Shown here one piece after another: positions 35,105-45,170 of a stretch of DNA of 64,000 nt; positions within the stretch are counted from its first letter, which is position 1; the number at the start of each line of letters is the position of its first letter. Below the pieces are notes generated by a model. That model ran no database searches. It saw nothing but the letters and a program-made list of their open reading frames with translations, and was not told where the DNA came from. Origin of the DNA: Nostoc calcicola FACHB-3891. Its GTDB lineage: Bacteria; Cyanobacteriota; Cyanobacteriia; Cyanobacteriales; Nostocaceae. A program made the translations under genes and the position numbers. The DNA lies in assembly GCF_014697355.1 (NCBI RefSeq), contig NZ_JACJRQ010000009.1:1-64000 (forward strand), in the 5' to 3' direction.

Positions 35105-35227
35105 GCCTGGGAATAATTTCCCAGGCTAATAGCTAAAGTCCTCTTCAGAGGACTAAATACAAGATTTTAAGCCATGTAAATAGCTACACTCTGTAAAAGC
35201 AAAAATTTCAGTCCACTGAAGTGGACT
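35105..35227. repeat. Three small palindromes after the amidase gene
   Basis: GCCTGGGAATAATTTCCCAGGC (35105-35126, arms GCCTGGGAA/TTCCCAGGC), AGTCCTCTTCAGAGGACT (35137-35154) and AGTCCACTGAAGTGGACT (35210-35227). The first may end the amidase transcript. The other two are a dispersed cyanobacterial pair. Confidence 0.6.
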
Positions 35228-35251
35228 TGAGCTATTACCCTTTCTACTTCC

Positions 35252-37126
35252 TTAAAACGTAAAAGTAGTCCGCAGTACACCTACCGTTGTCGTATCGTTT
35301 CTGCTGTCACCCTCTGGGTTAAACAGAACAAATGCACCAGGGGTAATGCTAATGTTATCGCTGAGTTTGACGCGATAATACGCTTCTAAATGGTAAGGGG
35401 TAGCCCGATTTGAACCAAGTACAGCCGCACCACCAGCATCACTACGGTAAAGCGGTTGACCAAAAATAATTCCCGCATTGTTCCCTGATTTGAATAAATC
35501 ACTGAAGTGAACTCCCACCATCCAACTTGTAAAGGTAGTGGAAGCATCAACATCTCTAGAAGAATCATCAACAAAGAGTGCAGCACCATAGCCAGATAAG
35601 GCTATCTTGGGAGAAAATCGCCATGTCACAGTACCCCCAACAGAGTTGAGTTTGACCGGTGTCCCAGCCGCCACACCAGATAAAGCACCGATGTCACCGC
35701 TAATTAATCCCGTACCTAAAATATTGATTTCGTGATAGCTGTTAGCATAGTTCAGACCAATATCAAGATCGCGGCTGGGCTTGAAGGTTAATTGTGCGGC
35801 GACAACACTACTACCACTGAAAAAACCTGCTCCTAAAGGTGTAGTGGACACTCCTGGTAGTGCTTCATTTGGAGATTTTTGAGGAAGGTTAGCATTGACG
35901 CTGCCGTATAAAGCTCTCAAATCCAGATTTGGGGAAATATTAAAAATAAATCCCGCTGCCGATGCTAAACCAGAACCAGAAGTTCCACCAGAGACACGTA
36001 ACACAGGATTCAAACCTGCAAAGCGAGAAATTGATTCTTGTCCCTCACCATAAAAAGGTGTAATTGCGGGAAAAGCGTCTGATGTTTCCGCCGCAGTTCC
36101 CGCAAATAAGGTTAATTTCTTAGCGACGGGAAAAATATACAGCAATTTGTAAAGCTCTACGCTATTAGCCCCAACGCTGGACAAAGTATTGACGTTCAAC
36201 CCAGGAAACTGCGGTTCAAAGCTGGTGCGAGCGCTACTAGAACTCAGTATAGGGGAAGCTAATCCTAAACTTTGTTGCACGCTACCACTACCGTCTGCTC
36301 CACCTAAAAAGTTGTAAGCTTGCAGACCAGTAATTAGTAAATCTTTACCTGTAAAGCTAGTAGTCAGATTTAACCGCACTCTATTGACTAGGATGATATT
36401 TGGGTCGTCCCTATCAGGAGCGCCGCCGGTAGCACCAATAGCAGCAATAATTGCTTCACCATTCAGTTTAGTAGTAGTAGAAAACTGATTTGCTTCTATT
36501 TGTGCTGTGCGCGCTTCTACAGCATCTACCCGACCACGCAATGTTGCCAATTCCGCAGCAAATTCTTCTTGTAGTTTTTGTAAGGTTGCTAAATCTTCTT
36601 TGTTGACCAAATCACCGGTTGCTGTAGCAATTAGTTCGTTGATTCTGTCTAGACAAGCATTTAAGCCAGCTGCGAATTCGTAGCGAGTCATCGCCCGATT
36701 GCCGCGATAGGTAAGATTGGGATAACCAGCGATACAACCATAACGCTCTACTACAGATTGTAGTGCTTGAAAAGCCCAATCGCTCGGCTGTACATCAGAC
36801 AATTGTGTCACAGATGTTACTTGTGAAAGTTTATCTGATGAGGGAGATGAATCTGTCGATTTTGGTGTGATTTGCGGCAAAGAATTAGGAGTATTATCTA
36901 ACCCTAAATCTTGACTGTTTTGTTGTTGATTGATTGAGGATAAATTGTTTTGAGGTGATTCCTGAGCAATCAGATAATCAGTTTGATTGGAGCTGATGTT
37001 ATCTTGAGCCAGGACGATGTTTTCGTCAGACAAATCTAAATTAGTAAGGGCTTGTACGGGTAATAATCCGCAAGTTAAGCATAAAAAGCCTGCTCCACCA
37101 GCAGAGACTAGTAGATATTTTGCCAT
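35252..37126 (-). CDS. Outer-membrane porin with SLH domain (OprB/iron-uptake porin type)
   Basis: A major cyanobacterial outer-membrane channel. A signal peptide is at the N-terminus, followed by a Q/S/N-rich linker. An SLH domain (VQPSDWAFQALQSVVERYG, about 115-175) binds the cell wall, a short coiled coil covers about 190-225, and then the OprB-like beta-barrel ends in LRTTFTF with the terminal phenylalanine. I start at the ATG at 37126, because GGGAG lies 5 bases before it; a TTG four codons upstream is less likely. The next gene upstream on this strand is TamB, another envelope-biogenesis factor. Confidence 0.9.
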   Translation of the reverse strand: MAKYLLVSAGGAGFLCLTCGLLPVQALTNLDLSDENIVLAQDNISSNQTDYLIAQESPQNNLSSINQQQNSQDLGLDNTPNSLPQITPKSTDSSPSSDKLSQVTSVTQLSDVQPSDWAFQALQSVVERYGCIAGYPNLTYRGNRAMTRYEFAAGLNACLDRINELIATATGDLVNKEDLATLQKLQEEFAAELATLRGRVDAVEARTAQIEANQFSTTTKLNGEAIIAAIGATGGAPDRDDPNIILVNRVRLNLTTSFTGKDLLITGLQAYNFLGGADGSGSVQQSLGLASPILSSSSARTSFEPQFPGLNVNTLSSVGANSVELYKLLYIFPVAKKLTLFAGTAAETSDAFPAITPFYGEGQESISRFAGLNPVLRVSGGTSGSGLASAAGFIFNISPNLDLRALYGSVNANLPQKSPNEALPGVSTTPLGAGFFSGSSVVAAQLTFKPSRDLDIGLNYANSYHEINILGTGLISGDIGALSGVAAGTPVKLNSVGGTVTWRFSPKIALSGYGAALFVDDSSRDVDASTTFTSWMVGVHFSDLFKSGNNAGIIFGQPLYRSDAGGAAVLGSNRATPYHLEAYYRVKLSDNISITPGAFVLFNPEGDSRNDTTTVGVLRTTFTF

Positions 37127-37138
37127 GATAGCTCCCAA

Positions 37139-37498
37139 GATATATGAAATAGGAAAAGCTTAATTGCGATATTTTAATATGATTGATAAGTAAATTTAAA
37201 GTAGCTTTAGTAAGCTAATCTTTTTAACTTTAAATTTCAGCAATTTAGTTCACTGAAGTTACCGATCGATACATAAATATCTATCGCAAGCATTAAATTA
37301 TAGTAAATACTATTTTCGGGGAACATTTACAATAATTACTATTGGGAAATCTTATAATCTCTATTGATAAAAAAAATGATTTAGAACTGACGCACTTTTT
37401 TTATACAAACAAGCAAATCTTAAATACTAATATTAGCGCAGAGAAACGTTCATTAGATTCTTTGCGCCTTTGCTTGTGTTTTTCACATCAACTAAGAA
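37139..37498. other. Porin upstream region
   Basis: AT-rich DNA between the porin start and the MITE-like element. It presumably carries the porin promoter. I see no gene and no clear operator. Confidence 0.35.
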
Positions 37499-37711
37499 GT
37501 CGTTTGAAAAGTGATTGAGTGTGATTTTAATTACGTTGTTACCCCCCTTAGTCCCCCCTTATAAAGGGGGAAAACAAGAAAGAAAATCCGGTTCCCTCAC
37601 GCCACTTGCTTCAAGCCGGGGAACCCGTCCAACGCAGTGGCTCCCCTTTATAAGGGGAGGGTTAGGGAGGGGTAAAAATATTTGATACATCAATCATGAC
37701 TTTTCAAACAT
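37499..37711. mobile_element. About 210-bp MITE-like element, copy A
   Basis: The ends GTTTGAAAAGT and ACTTTTCAAAC are inverted. Inside are GGGGGAAA/TTTCCCC-type palindromes, one around CCCCTTATAAAGGGG and another around CCCCTTTATAAGGGG. The element recurs in reverse orientation at 44614-44823. It carries no coding capacity. Confidence 0.7.
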
Positions 37712-37714
37712 CAA

Positions 37715-40700
37715 CTAAAATCGATTTTCATACTCGACTAAGAATAAACTTTCATTATCCAAATTAGTTGAGCCGCGTACAAGAATTTCATCATTGAGGC
37801 GGTAAAGCACATTGTAACGGAAGGACTCATTGGTAGAAAAAGCCCGCGATAAAGAAACTGATAAGTTGCGATTGACATTAAACACACCCTCTGCTGACAA
37901 ATCAAGAACCGAAGATCGTCTTGATTGTTCATTGGTGGTAGGGGTAGGAAATATGCGAAATTCGTTAAAACCAACAGCCTGTCCGATCGCAGTTATAGTT
38001 CCTTGCAGACTACCTAAAATAGTAGAACTGGCGAAATTTGTCAATCCTTGGGTGATGTCTCCTGGTTGACTCAAAGAATTTAGAATCGAACCACCCAGCA
38101 AAGCCACGATTTCTCCTCTACTCCGGCTAGGTTCACTCGTCAGTTCCAGATTATCTGCTAATTCACTAGCTGGCCCTGTGGCCCTTGCTTGGACGCGAAC
38201 GGTACGTAAAGTACCAAAGTTATTCACAGAAGCATCACTGATTTCCGCAGACAAAGGTGATTCCAAAATGCGATCGCTGATTGCCGATGCTTCAGGTACA
38301 ATTGCCACTAGTCGGACATCGAGGATAGGGTCAAGTCCAAGACTTGGAGTAAATCGCGCAGTGTGTTCGTAACCCCGCGCCAAGGTAAACTCAGTTGTAA
38401 ATAAGCTCAACCGTCCTCCTGTTAAACGGATGAGTCCTTCCGGGAGAGGCTTAGCTAAGGTACCATTGATGGTCAAGTCACCTTTAGCGTCAAAGCTGAG
38501 TAGAGGTTGACTCAACGCTGCTCCGCCTGGTACAAAGCCAAGTAGAGACTCAGTTGTAACTCGAACATCGTCGCCCAAAATCAACCGTAAATCTGCAAAT
38601 TCTACAGGTAAGTTTGGTCTAGTTGGGGCGCTAGTTTCTGGTGTTGTTACTGTATTATTAGTGTTAGTCTCTGGTGTTGTTACTGTATTATTAGTGTTAG
38701 TCTCTGGTGTATTGAGAGTAATAGAAGTAGGCTCTGATGTAGTTGCTGCTGTTGAACTATCAGTGGCGGATTTTCCGACAATGACCTGACCATTACTCAG
38801 TTGAATTTCTCCACCAATTATCGGTTTTAGTGCTGTTCCCCGAATTACGGCGTTACCGCTGACACCACCTTCATATAATGCTGGAACTTTAAAATCTAGT
38901 TGTTTTTCTATTGATACACTAAGGGGATTGGATGCACCTTGCTCAGGAGTAAAAATCGGCAAGATTCCTGATGCAGCCACTAACCCTTGATTATAATTGC
39001 CTTGAATATTCTCTACATTTATTGTATCGCCATTAAATAGTATTGTTCCTGTGACCTTTGTTAAGGGTTCTGATAAAGCTTGAGCGGTAAAAGTAGCATT
39101 GTTAACTCTCGCAGTTCCGTTGATAATTGGCTGATTTAAAGTACCTTGAACGTTGACATCTACTTCACCTTCACCGTTTACCCAACTCACTTGATTGTTG
39201 GTAAATACGTTTAATAATGCCAAGCCTTCATTATTCACCTTGGCGTTAACGCTGATTTGATTATTATCTGGTTTTACTGCTACAAAAGGTAACGCAGCAG
39301 GTATGCTACCTGTAATTGCAATGGGTTGTGTTCCTGTCAATAGCAAAGTACTATCAAAATTCACGCGAGCATTGTTGTAATCAAATTTTAGCTGTCCTGT
39401 TTGTACGGTTTGCTGATTTAAAGTGGCATTAGCCAGGGATGCCGAGCCATTAACTCTAGGGTCTTTTAAACTTCCTTGCAAATTAGCTGTAGCATTGAGT
39501 TGACCGGTAACATTTACAGGATATTTTTCAATAAACGGCTGTAAAAGTGACAGCGGTAAACTTGCTATATTTAAATTTCCAGATAGTTCTTCAGTTCCTA
39601 ACTGTCCGGAAAAAGCAATTAATCCTTGATTGATGCCTACACTCAATGGTGAAAGTGTAACTACACCATCTGCAAAATTGCCTCTAGCAGTAACTTGATT
39701 AATGGCGTATTCACCCCATTTCCAATTATCACCTTGAAGATTAAAGTCAGCATTCAACCCAGATTTTAACGAACCACTGGCTGTAATTGCCCCACTTAAA
39801 GCACCTGTTAGTTCTGCAAGGGTCGGTAAAGCTGCTGGTTTTTGGGTATCTGCTTGCTGTTGTTCTGCTAGTGAAGTTTTAATTTTGGAAAAATACTCTA
39901 ACTGAGTTTTTAAATCTGCATTTGGTAAACTCACAGGTGTGGTGTTAAGTGCTTCTGCTCCCGCTAAAGTTGGAGATTCTAAACCACTACCAAGGTCTTG
40001 AAAATCGAAGATATTAAATGCTTGTAAGAGTTGTTCGATTCGAGTTTGGTTTAAATTAGCTTGTACTTGAAATTTTGGGTCATTTCCGGTTTGCAAATTG
40101 CCACTTAAGGCTATATTGCTGTTTCCTAACCGCAATTGACCGTTAGTTAAACTAGCAGCGCCATCGGCATAATTGATATTACCGCGAAATTCGTCTGCGG
40201 AAACTCTGGCAACACGGGGGTTAATTATCCCTACGTCTCCACTCACTGCATAATTATTCAGATTAACAACTAAATTTCCCGATAATTGCCCTGCCAAAGG
40301 TTTCAATCTATTATCAGGTAAAAAGCCGCCAACCAGGGCTATAGGAAATTGTTGGGCGTTGATAATCAAGTTATCTCCCTGGGTTCTTCCTGTGCTAACC
40401 GCCCCACCGCGCTTGACTAAAAATGATGTTGGGCGATAATCTGCACCCAGGTTAACCGCTATCCTGTCTTGTTTACCTGCAAGTTGCAATCTTGCTCCTT
40501 GTCCTGCTTGAAAATTCACATCTCCAGTTAAAACTGGGTCGAATGCCAAATTACTGACATTAAAATTCCGCAGCCGGATATTGCCAGTAGCCTGAGGAGT
40601 GCTTGGAGTGCCTGTAATTTTTCCATTAAAATCTAGTAACCCTGCTAGTGCTAAATCTCCAGGAACTTGAAAACCTGTATTTTTGAGGTTGAAATTCTGG

Positions 40701-43267
40701 GCTAGGACATTCAAATTAAAGCTAGCAATCTCAGGTGTACCCGTTTGGGGTAATTGTACAGCGATCGCACCACTAGCGATCGCTCCTGCCGTAGTTGCCC
40801 GTTCAACTATAATTTGCTGTCCATTCCACTGAAATTGCGCCGTCAGCGGTTGCGCTAACTGTGCTAATTGTGAAGCCCGAATTTGTCCAGCGGCGCGAAT
40901 ATCTGCAAGCTGGAAGGATTCTGTTGTACCTGTCAACTTGACATTACTACTCAGCCGTCCCCGCAGTTGTGGTGAGAACCGATTGAGTTGAATTTGGGAA
41001 GCGTTAGCAACTGCTTGCCAGCGACCAGCATCCAGGTTAATATTCCTGAGGTTAAGTCTACCCCCCGCCACATTCAAGTTTGCTCGTCCTGTGGCTTGAA
41101 TGGTTGAGGGTTCAAAAGAAGCGGTGGTTCCTGACAAATTCAACGTCGCATTGCTGAGAACTCCCTGAAATTCGGGTGGTATCTGCTGGAGTTGAATTTG
41201 GGAAGCGTTAGCAACTGCTTGCCAGCGACCAGCATCCAGGTTAATATTTCTGAGGTTAAGCGTACCTCCCGCCACATTCAAGTTTGCTTGTCCTGTGGCT
41301 TGAATAGTTGAGGGTTGAAAAGAAGCAGTGCTTCCTGACAAATTCAACGCCGCATTCCTGAGAACTGCCTGAAATTCGGGTGGTATCTGCTGGAAACGAT
41401 TTAATTGAAAATTTTGGGCGTTGACAAAAGCTTGCCAGCGTTGTTGTGCAACTCGACCGCTAGCTGTGATTGTACCACCTGCGACGTTAAAAACAGCACT
41501 TGGCAATAAGATATTTTGCCCTTGTTGAGCAATTACAACTTTTCCTGTAGTGGGATAGCTAGCAGTAGGCGCTTGTAATTGCACTACTGTCCGCAGATTG
41601 CCAAGAGTACCGGAGATTTTAGCATTTGCCGATATCGTACCAATTTTGATGGCGGATGAAGTATTGTTTGTATTGGCGATGGCATCTCCTGGTAAATTTT
41701 GGGCTTGAATGTTAAACGAGACGTTACCTTGGGGTGCTAGCTGAATTTGACCATTCCCCAGGATTTGCCCGCCAGCTGGTGGCTGCATTTGAAGGCTGGA
41801 AACATTAAGTGCTAAGGGTTGTTTGCCCAATGAGCCAGTAATTTCCGCCTTTGCTGAGACATTGCCAACCTTAATCGGAGGAGTAAAGCCGTAGCTGCGT
41901 GCCAGTACATCTCCGGAAATTTCGTCAGCTAGAATATTAAATTTTACTCTATCATTGAGTGTAGCTTGACCGCTTCCAGTAATTTCACCGCCAGATGCGG
42001 GGACTAATTTCAGATTCGACACAGCAAGTTGAGATGTCTTTTTAGATACACCCAATCTAAAATTAGTGTTGACGCTTTTGAATTGAACGCGGTCAATTTG
42101 AACCGGCTTGGTGTTGCTTGCGGTACCGCTGAGAACAGGTTCCTGGAGTAAACCCTGTAACTTAATGTTTGCTTGCACTTCACCGATAGCCACCACTGGC
42201 GAACTGATTTTCAGCGTGTCTAAGAGATTTTTTGCACTGACTGGTTTTATCTGGGCTGAGATATTAAAACCTGTTTGGGTATTAACTGCCCCATTTGCTA
42301 TAATTGGTACTTTGCCAAAGTTTGTAGTTAAATTATTTAAGGCGATCGCTTGACCTTGAAATATTAATCTGCCATTAGAATTAGCAAACTTTTGGGGAAT
42401 ATTTTCAATTTGAGCAGTAACTTGATTAGGAGTAGCTGTACCAGTAATAGCTATTTGCGACGGATTTGATGGAATTGCAACTCCCAAATCAGCGTCTATT
42501 TGTCCTGCTTGCAAAACAATTGGTAACTCAATTAATCGACTGACATCAGATGCTTGTAAAGCTTGTGCTACAACTTTGAGATTAGTTTGTTGTGTTTTCA
42601 GTTGTGTTTCACCAGAGATTTTAACAGCACCTCCTCTAGTGAGTTGACCATTTATTTCGTAACCAATTCCTTTATTGTCGGGTAAAAATTTGGCAACACC
42701 ACCGAATTGATTTATGACTACAGAACCTTTCGGTTTAGTTGGTGCAGAGGCTGGTGATAACTCTACATTTCCATCCACAATCTGAAGTGTTTGTAACTCA
42801 GTTTGAATAGCACCTGCGCCTTCTGTACTCTTAACTTCAGCCGTAACCCAGCGACCATCTCGATCTTGTTGGATGTAAACATTGGGCTGGACTAATGTAA
42901 CATTTAATGGTAGTTTTCTAGTTAAAATAACTTGTAAAAGCGAAAACTCTACATCTACAGCTTTTGCTGTCAATTGGTCTGCATCTGTAGCAGTTGCGGG
43001 TATGGACAGCGAAGCAAATCTCAAACCAGAAAGTGAAAAACGTTCAACTCTCCCTAATTTTATGGGACGCCCAAGTAATTGTTCAAGATTTTGCTGTACT
43101 AAAGGTGCTAAATCTTTATATACATAGTTTCTAGCCCACCAAACACAAGCTGCAATTCCTCCAAGCAAAATGATTCCTACAACCAAACTGCTACGTTTTA
43201 AAAGCAGGAGATTTAAACGAGGATTCCTTGGTTCGCGATCATTTCCTGGATTTGGAGAGCGAGTCAT
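37715..43267 (-). CDS. tamB: TamB/DUF490 family translocation and assembly module protein
   Basis: A very large (1850-residue) periplasm-spanning protein of the TamB/AsmA-like group, thought to help insert proteins or move lipids to the outer membrane (Tic236 in plastids). An N-terminal membrane helix (about 27-47) is followed by long repeating beta-strand sequence. The C-terminal DUF490 domain (about 1500-1850) ends in ENRF. A 68-residue unit (QQIPPEF … SQIQL) is tandemly repeated at DNA 40985-41395. TNNTVTTPE is duplicated near residue 1530. The porin gene lies next downstream. Confidence 0.9.
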   Translation of the reverse strand: MTRSPNPGNDREPRNPRLNLLLLKRSSLVVGIILLGGIAACVWWARNYVYKDLAPLVQQNLEQLLGRPIKLGRVERFSLSGLRFASLSIPATATDADQLTAKAVDVEFSLLQVILTRKLPLNVTLVQPNVYIQQDRDGRWVTAEVKSTEGAGAIQTELQTLQIVDGNVELSPASAPTKPKGSVVINQFGGVAKFLPDNKGIGYEINGQLTRGGAVKISGETQLKTQQTNLKVVAQALQASDVSRLIELPIVLQAGQIDADLGVAIPSNPSQIAITGTATPNQVTAQIENIPQKFANSNGRLIFQGQAIALNNLTTNFGKVPIIANGAVNTQTGFNISAQIKPVSAKNLLDTLKISSPVVAIGEVQANIKLQGLLQEPVLSGTASNTKPVQIDRVQFKSVNTNFRLGVSKKTSQLAVSNLKLVPASGGEITGSGQATLNDRVKFNILADEISGDVLARSYGFTPPIKVGNVSAKAEITGSLGKQPLALNVSSLQMQPPAGGQILGNGQIQLAPQGNVSFNIQAQNLPGDAIANTNNTSSAIKIGTISANAKISGTLGNLRTVVQLQAPTASYPTTGKVVIAQQGQNILLPSAVFNVAGGTITASGRVAQQRWQAFVNAQNFQLNRFQQIPPEFQAVLRNAALNLSGSTASFQPSTIQATGQANLNVAGGTLNLRNINLDAGRWQAVANASQIQLQQIPPEFQGVLSNATLNLSGTTASFEPSTIQATGRANLNVAGGRLNLRNINLDAGRWQAVANASQIQLNRFSPQLRGRLSSNVKLTGTTESFQLADIRAAGQIRASQLAQLAQPLTAQFQWNGQQIIVERATTAGAIASGAIAVQLPQTGTPEIASFNLNVLAQNFNLKNTGFQVPGDLALAGLLDFNGKITGTPSTPQATGNIRLRNFNVSNLAFDPVLTGDVNFQAGQGARLQLAGKQDRIAVNLGADYRPTSFLVKRGGAVSTGRTQGDNLIINAQQFPIALVGGFLPDNRLKPLAGQLSGNLVVNLNNYAVSGDVGIINPRVARVSADEFRGNINYADGAASLTNGQLRLGNSNIALSGNLQTGNDPKFQVQANLNQTRIEQLLQAFNIFDFQDLGSGLESPTLAGAEALNTTPVSLPNADLKTQLEYFSKIKTSLAEQQQADTQKPAALPTLAELTGALSGAITASGSLKSGLNADFNLQGDNWKWGEYAINQVTARGNFADGVVTLSPLSVGINQGLIAFSGQLGTEELSGNLNIASLPLSLLQPFIEKYPVNVTGQLNATANLQGSLKDPRVNGSASLANATLNQQTVQTGQLKFDYNNARVNFDSTLLLTGTQPIAITGSIPAALPFVAVKPDNNQISVNAKVNNEGLALLNVFTNNQVSWVNGEGEVDVNVQGTLNQPIINGTARVNNATFTAQALSEPLTKVTGTILFNGDTINVENIQGNYNQGLVAASGILPIFTPEQGASNPLSVSIEKQLDFKVPALYEGGVSGNAVIRGTALKPIIGGEIQLSNGQVIVGKSATDSSTAATTSEPTSITLNTPETNTNNTVTTPETNTNNTVTTPETSAPTRPNLPVEFADLRLILGDDVRVTTESLLGFVPGGAALSQPLLSFDAKGDLTINGTLAKPLPEGLIRLTGGRLSLFTTEFTLARGYEHTARFTPSLGLDPILDVRLVAIVPEASAISDRILESPLSAEISDASVNNFGTLRTVRVQARATGPASELADNLELTSEPSRSRGEIVALLGGSILNSLSQPGDITQGLTNFASSTILGSLQGTITAIGQAVGFNEFRIFPTPTTNEQSRRSSVLDLSAEGVFNVNRNLSVSLSRAFSTNESFRYNVLYRLNDEILVRGSTNLDNESLFLVEYENRF
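40985..41395. repeat. 204-bp tandem duplication inside tamB
   Basis: Two nearly identical 68-codon units, in frame, each ending in LDAGRWQAVANASQIQL. High DNA identity suggests recent duplication. Confidence 0.75.
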
Positions 43268-43752
43268 TTTCGTTACTAGTACCGCTATTGAGTAACAAAG
43301 AATTTATTACCCGACAATACCATAGTTGTTTTTAATAATTTCTTAAAACTTTCTCCAGATAGATTAGTAATTCATTCTGATGAGTCTTGACATTTGCGCT
43401 GTTAAAGCAGTACATAGTAAATCAACGTAAAGCACATGTAGCTATTAGTTATTTTGTTAATGCTATACAGCACATGAATCTGCTGTAGGGACGTACAGCT
43501 AGATGTACGCCCCTACCCATGTTCGCTGTTGTTCTGGTATAGTTTTAGCGATCGCTAAAAAAATTTTATAGACTACTGCATAATAAGTATCGATTCGCCT
43601 GATGTATTCAACGAGGGTTTAACCTCAAGCATCATCGCATAATTGCCAACTGAGCTATATAAAAAAATGCTAACTCAGCCTTAGCGCCTAGATTAAAGTC
43701 TTAAAGTCCGGGTATCATTTCCGTTCGAGTTATTGAACAATAGTTTTGAGCA
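43268..43752. other. Spacer between tamB and the GST gene
   Basis: 485 bp. It holds the third GTAGGG palindrome (43485-43516), one HIP1 site (about 43550), and a stretch at 43640-43660 whose complement (ATAGCTCAGTTGG) resembles a tRNA D-arm, but no full tRNA folds. Promoters for tamB and the GST gene must lie here. Confidence 0.4.
43485..43516. repeat. Dispersed palindrome, GTAGGGG family, copy 2
   Basis: The arms GTAGGGACGTACA and TGTACGCCCCTAC pair with a small bulge. It is more diverged than the copies at 1913 and 48433. Confidence 0.5.
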
Positions 43753-44430
43753 ATGCAAATCCCAAAATTCAAGTTAATCAGCCACGAACTTTGTCCCTAT
43801 GTTCAACGGGCGGTAATAGTAATGCTGGAAAAAAACATTCCTCATGAAAGGGAATACATCGACCTTGCAAACAGACCAGCTTGGTTTTTGGAAATTTCGC
43901 CTTTAGGCAAAGTTCCTGCTTTGCTAGTTGATAATGAAGTCTTGTTCGAGTCAGCCGTTATTTGTGACTATCTTGATGAAATTACACCTGGCTCTCTTTA
44001 TCCTGACAATCCGCTGACAAAAGCAAAATATCGTTCTTGGATAGAATTTGGCTCTAGCATTCTTAATAGCATTGCAGGTTTCTATAGTGCAAAAGACGAA
44101 AGTTTGTTTGAAGCTAAAACCCAAGAAATAATTCATAAGTTTCAAACCTTAGAAGAGCAATTACAGCAAGGGTCTTTTTTCGGCGGTGATAACTTTTCAT
44201 TAGTTGATGCAGTTTACGGGCCGATTTTCAGATATTTCGCGGTATTCGAGCAATACAAAGACTGGGACTTCTTTTCCCAAGCTCCTAAAGTTAGGACTTG
44301 GCGAAATAACTTACTCAAACATCCATCTGTGATTAATGCTGTGTTACCAAACTATCCTCAGCTTTTACATGAGTTCTTGTTAAAGAGAGATTCTTACCTT
44401 TCCCAAGTTATTCAAGCAGCCTCATCGTAG
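43753..44430 (+). CDS. Glutathione S-transferase family protein
   Basis: The 225 residues have an N-terminal thioredoxin-like GST domain (ISHELCPYVQRAVIVMLEKN; SPLGKVPALLVDNEVLFESAVICDYLDE with the cis-proline and glutathione-binding Glu-Ser). A helical C-terminal domain follows. The CPYVQR active-site segment suggests an omega/DHAR- or SspA-like class with a catalytic cysteine. The 107-bp MITE copy 3 begins about 20 bp after its stop. Confidence 0.88.
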   Translation: MQIPKFKLISHELCPYVQRAVIVMLEKNIPHEREYIDLANRPAWFLEISPLGKVPALLVDNEVLFESAVICDYLDEITPGSLYPDNPLTKAKYRSWIEFGSSILNSIAGFYSAKDESLFEAKTQEIIHKFQTLEEQLQQGSFFGGDNFSLVDAVYGPIFRYFAVFEQYKDWDFFSQAPKVRTWRNNLLKHPSVINAVLPNYPQLLHEFLLKRDSYLSQVIQAASS

Positions 44431-44451
44431 AATTTTATTCAGTTGTAGGTG

Positions 44452-44558
44452 TAGTGGACTGACACGACTAAAATGATGCAATAGATTTTTGAGGTCTTGA
44501 TAGAAAACAAGGTTTTTGATTTTTGCTAATGCACTATTTTAGCTGTGTCAGTCCAGTA
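44452..44558. mobile_element. 107-bp MITE-like element, copy 3
   Basis: The same length, ends and orientation as 11494-11600. Its interior is almost identical. It is followed, as in the other copies, by GGGTG(T/C)GTTA. Confidence 0.8.
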
Positions 44559-44613
44559 GGGTGTGTTATGCCGTAGGCTAACGCACCTTAAATTGTCGCT
44601 AGTTCCCTAAGAG

Positions 44614-44823
44614 GATGTTTGAAAAGTCATGATTGATGTGTCAAATATTTTTACCCCACCCTAACCCTCCCCTTATAAAGGGGAGGCACTGCGTTGGACG
44701 GGTTCCCCGGCTTGAAGCAAGTGGCGTGAGGGAACTGGATTTTCTTGTTTCTCCCCTTTATAAGGGGGGATTAAGGGGGGTAATAATTCGATTAAATCAC
44801 ACCCAACCACTTTTCAAATACCG
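44614..44823. mobile_element. About 210-bp MITE-like element, copy B (inverted)
   Basis: The reverse-complement partner of 37499-37711, with the same GTTTGAAAAGT ends. The two copies bracket 7 kb containing tamB and the GST gene. Confidence 0.7.
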
Positions 44824-45170
44824 TCTAATCTGGACAATAAAAGCTGCGAAAATTTAATTTTATTAATATAGCTTTAAGCATTATAGCGATTTCCAGTTAA
44901 GTGAGGTACAGATAATATTTTGAAACGCATTCGCCGTTAGGCGTTCCCGCAGGGTAGGGACGCTAAGTAAAGCGCAGAGATACGCAGAGATTTGTACCTC
45001 AGCAGACTAGTAAAAGCTATATTACACATCTATTTAGTGAAGATATAAAAACCAAAATAATTTACGGTTTTGCATAAATGCTCTAATTAAATCTGATAAT
45101 TTTACAGAATGTATTGCTTTAGTTTATTGAGTATATTACGTTACTTTTGTAAATTTTAAGAGTATTATCA
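44824..45170. other. Leader region of the oxygenase gene cluster
   Basis: 347 bp, AT-rich near the gene. It contains a CGCAGAGATACGCAGAGA-type dispersed repeat near 44960-44995. The cluster promoter should lie between about 45050 and 45170; no firm boxes. Confidence 0.35.

Noticed and set aside
43600-43740. tRNA-like segment on the minus strand (ATAGCTCAGTTGG)
   Set aside because: Only the D-arm-like stretch is present. I could not form an acceptor stem, anticodon arm and T-arm with proper spacing.
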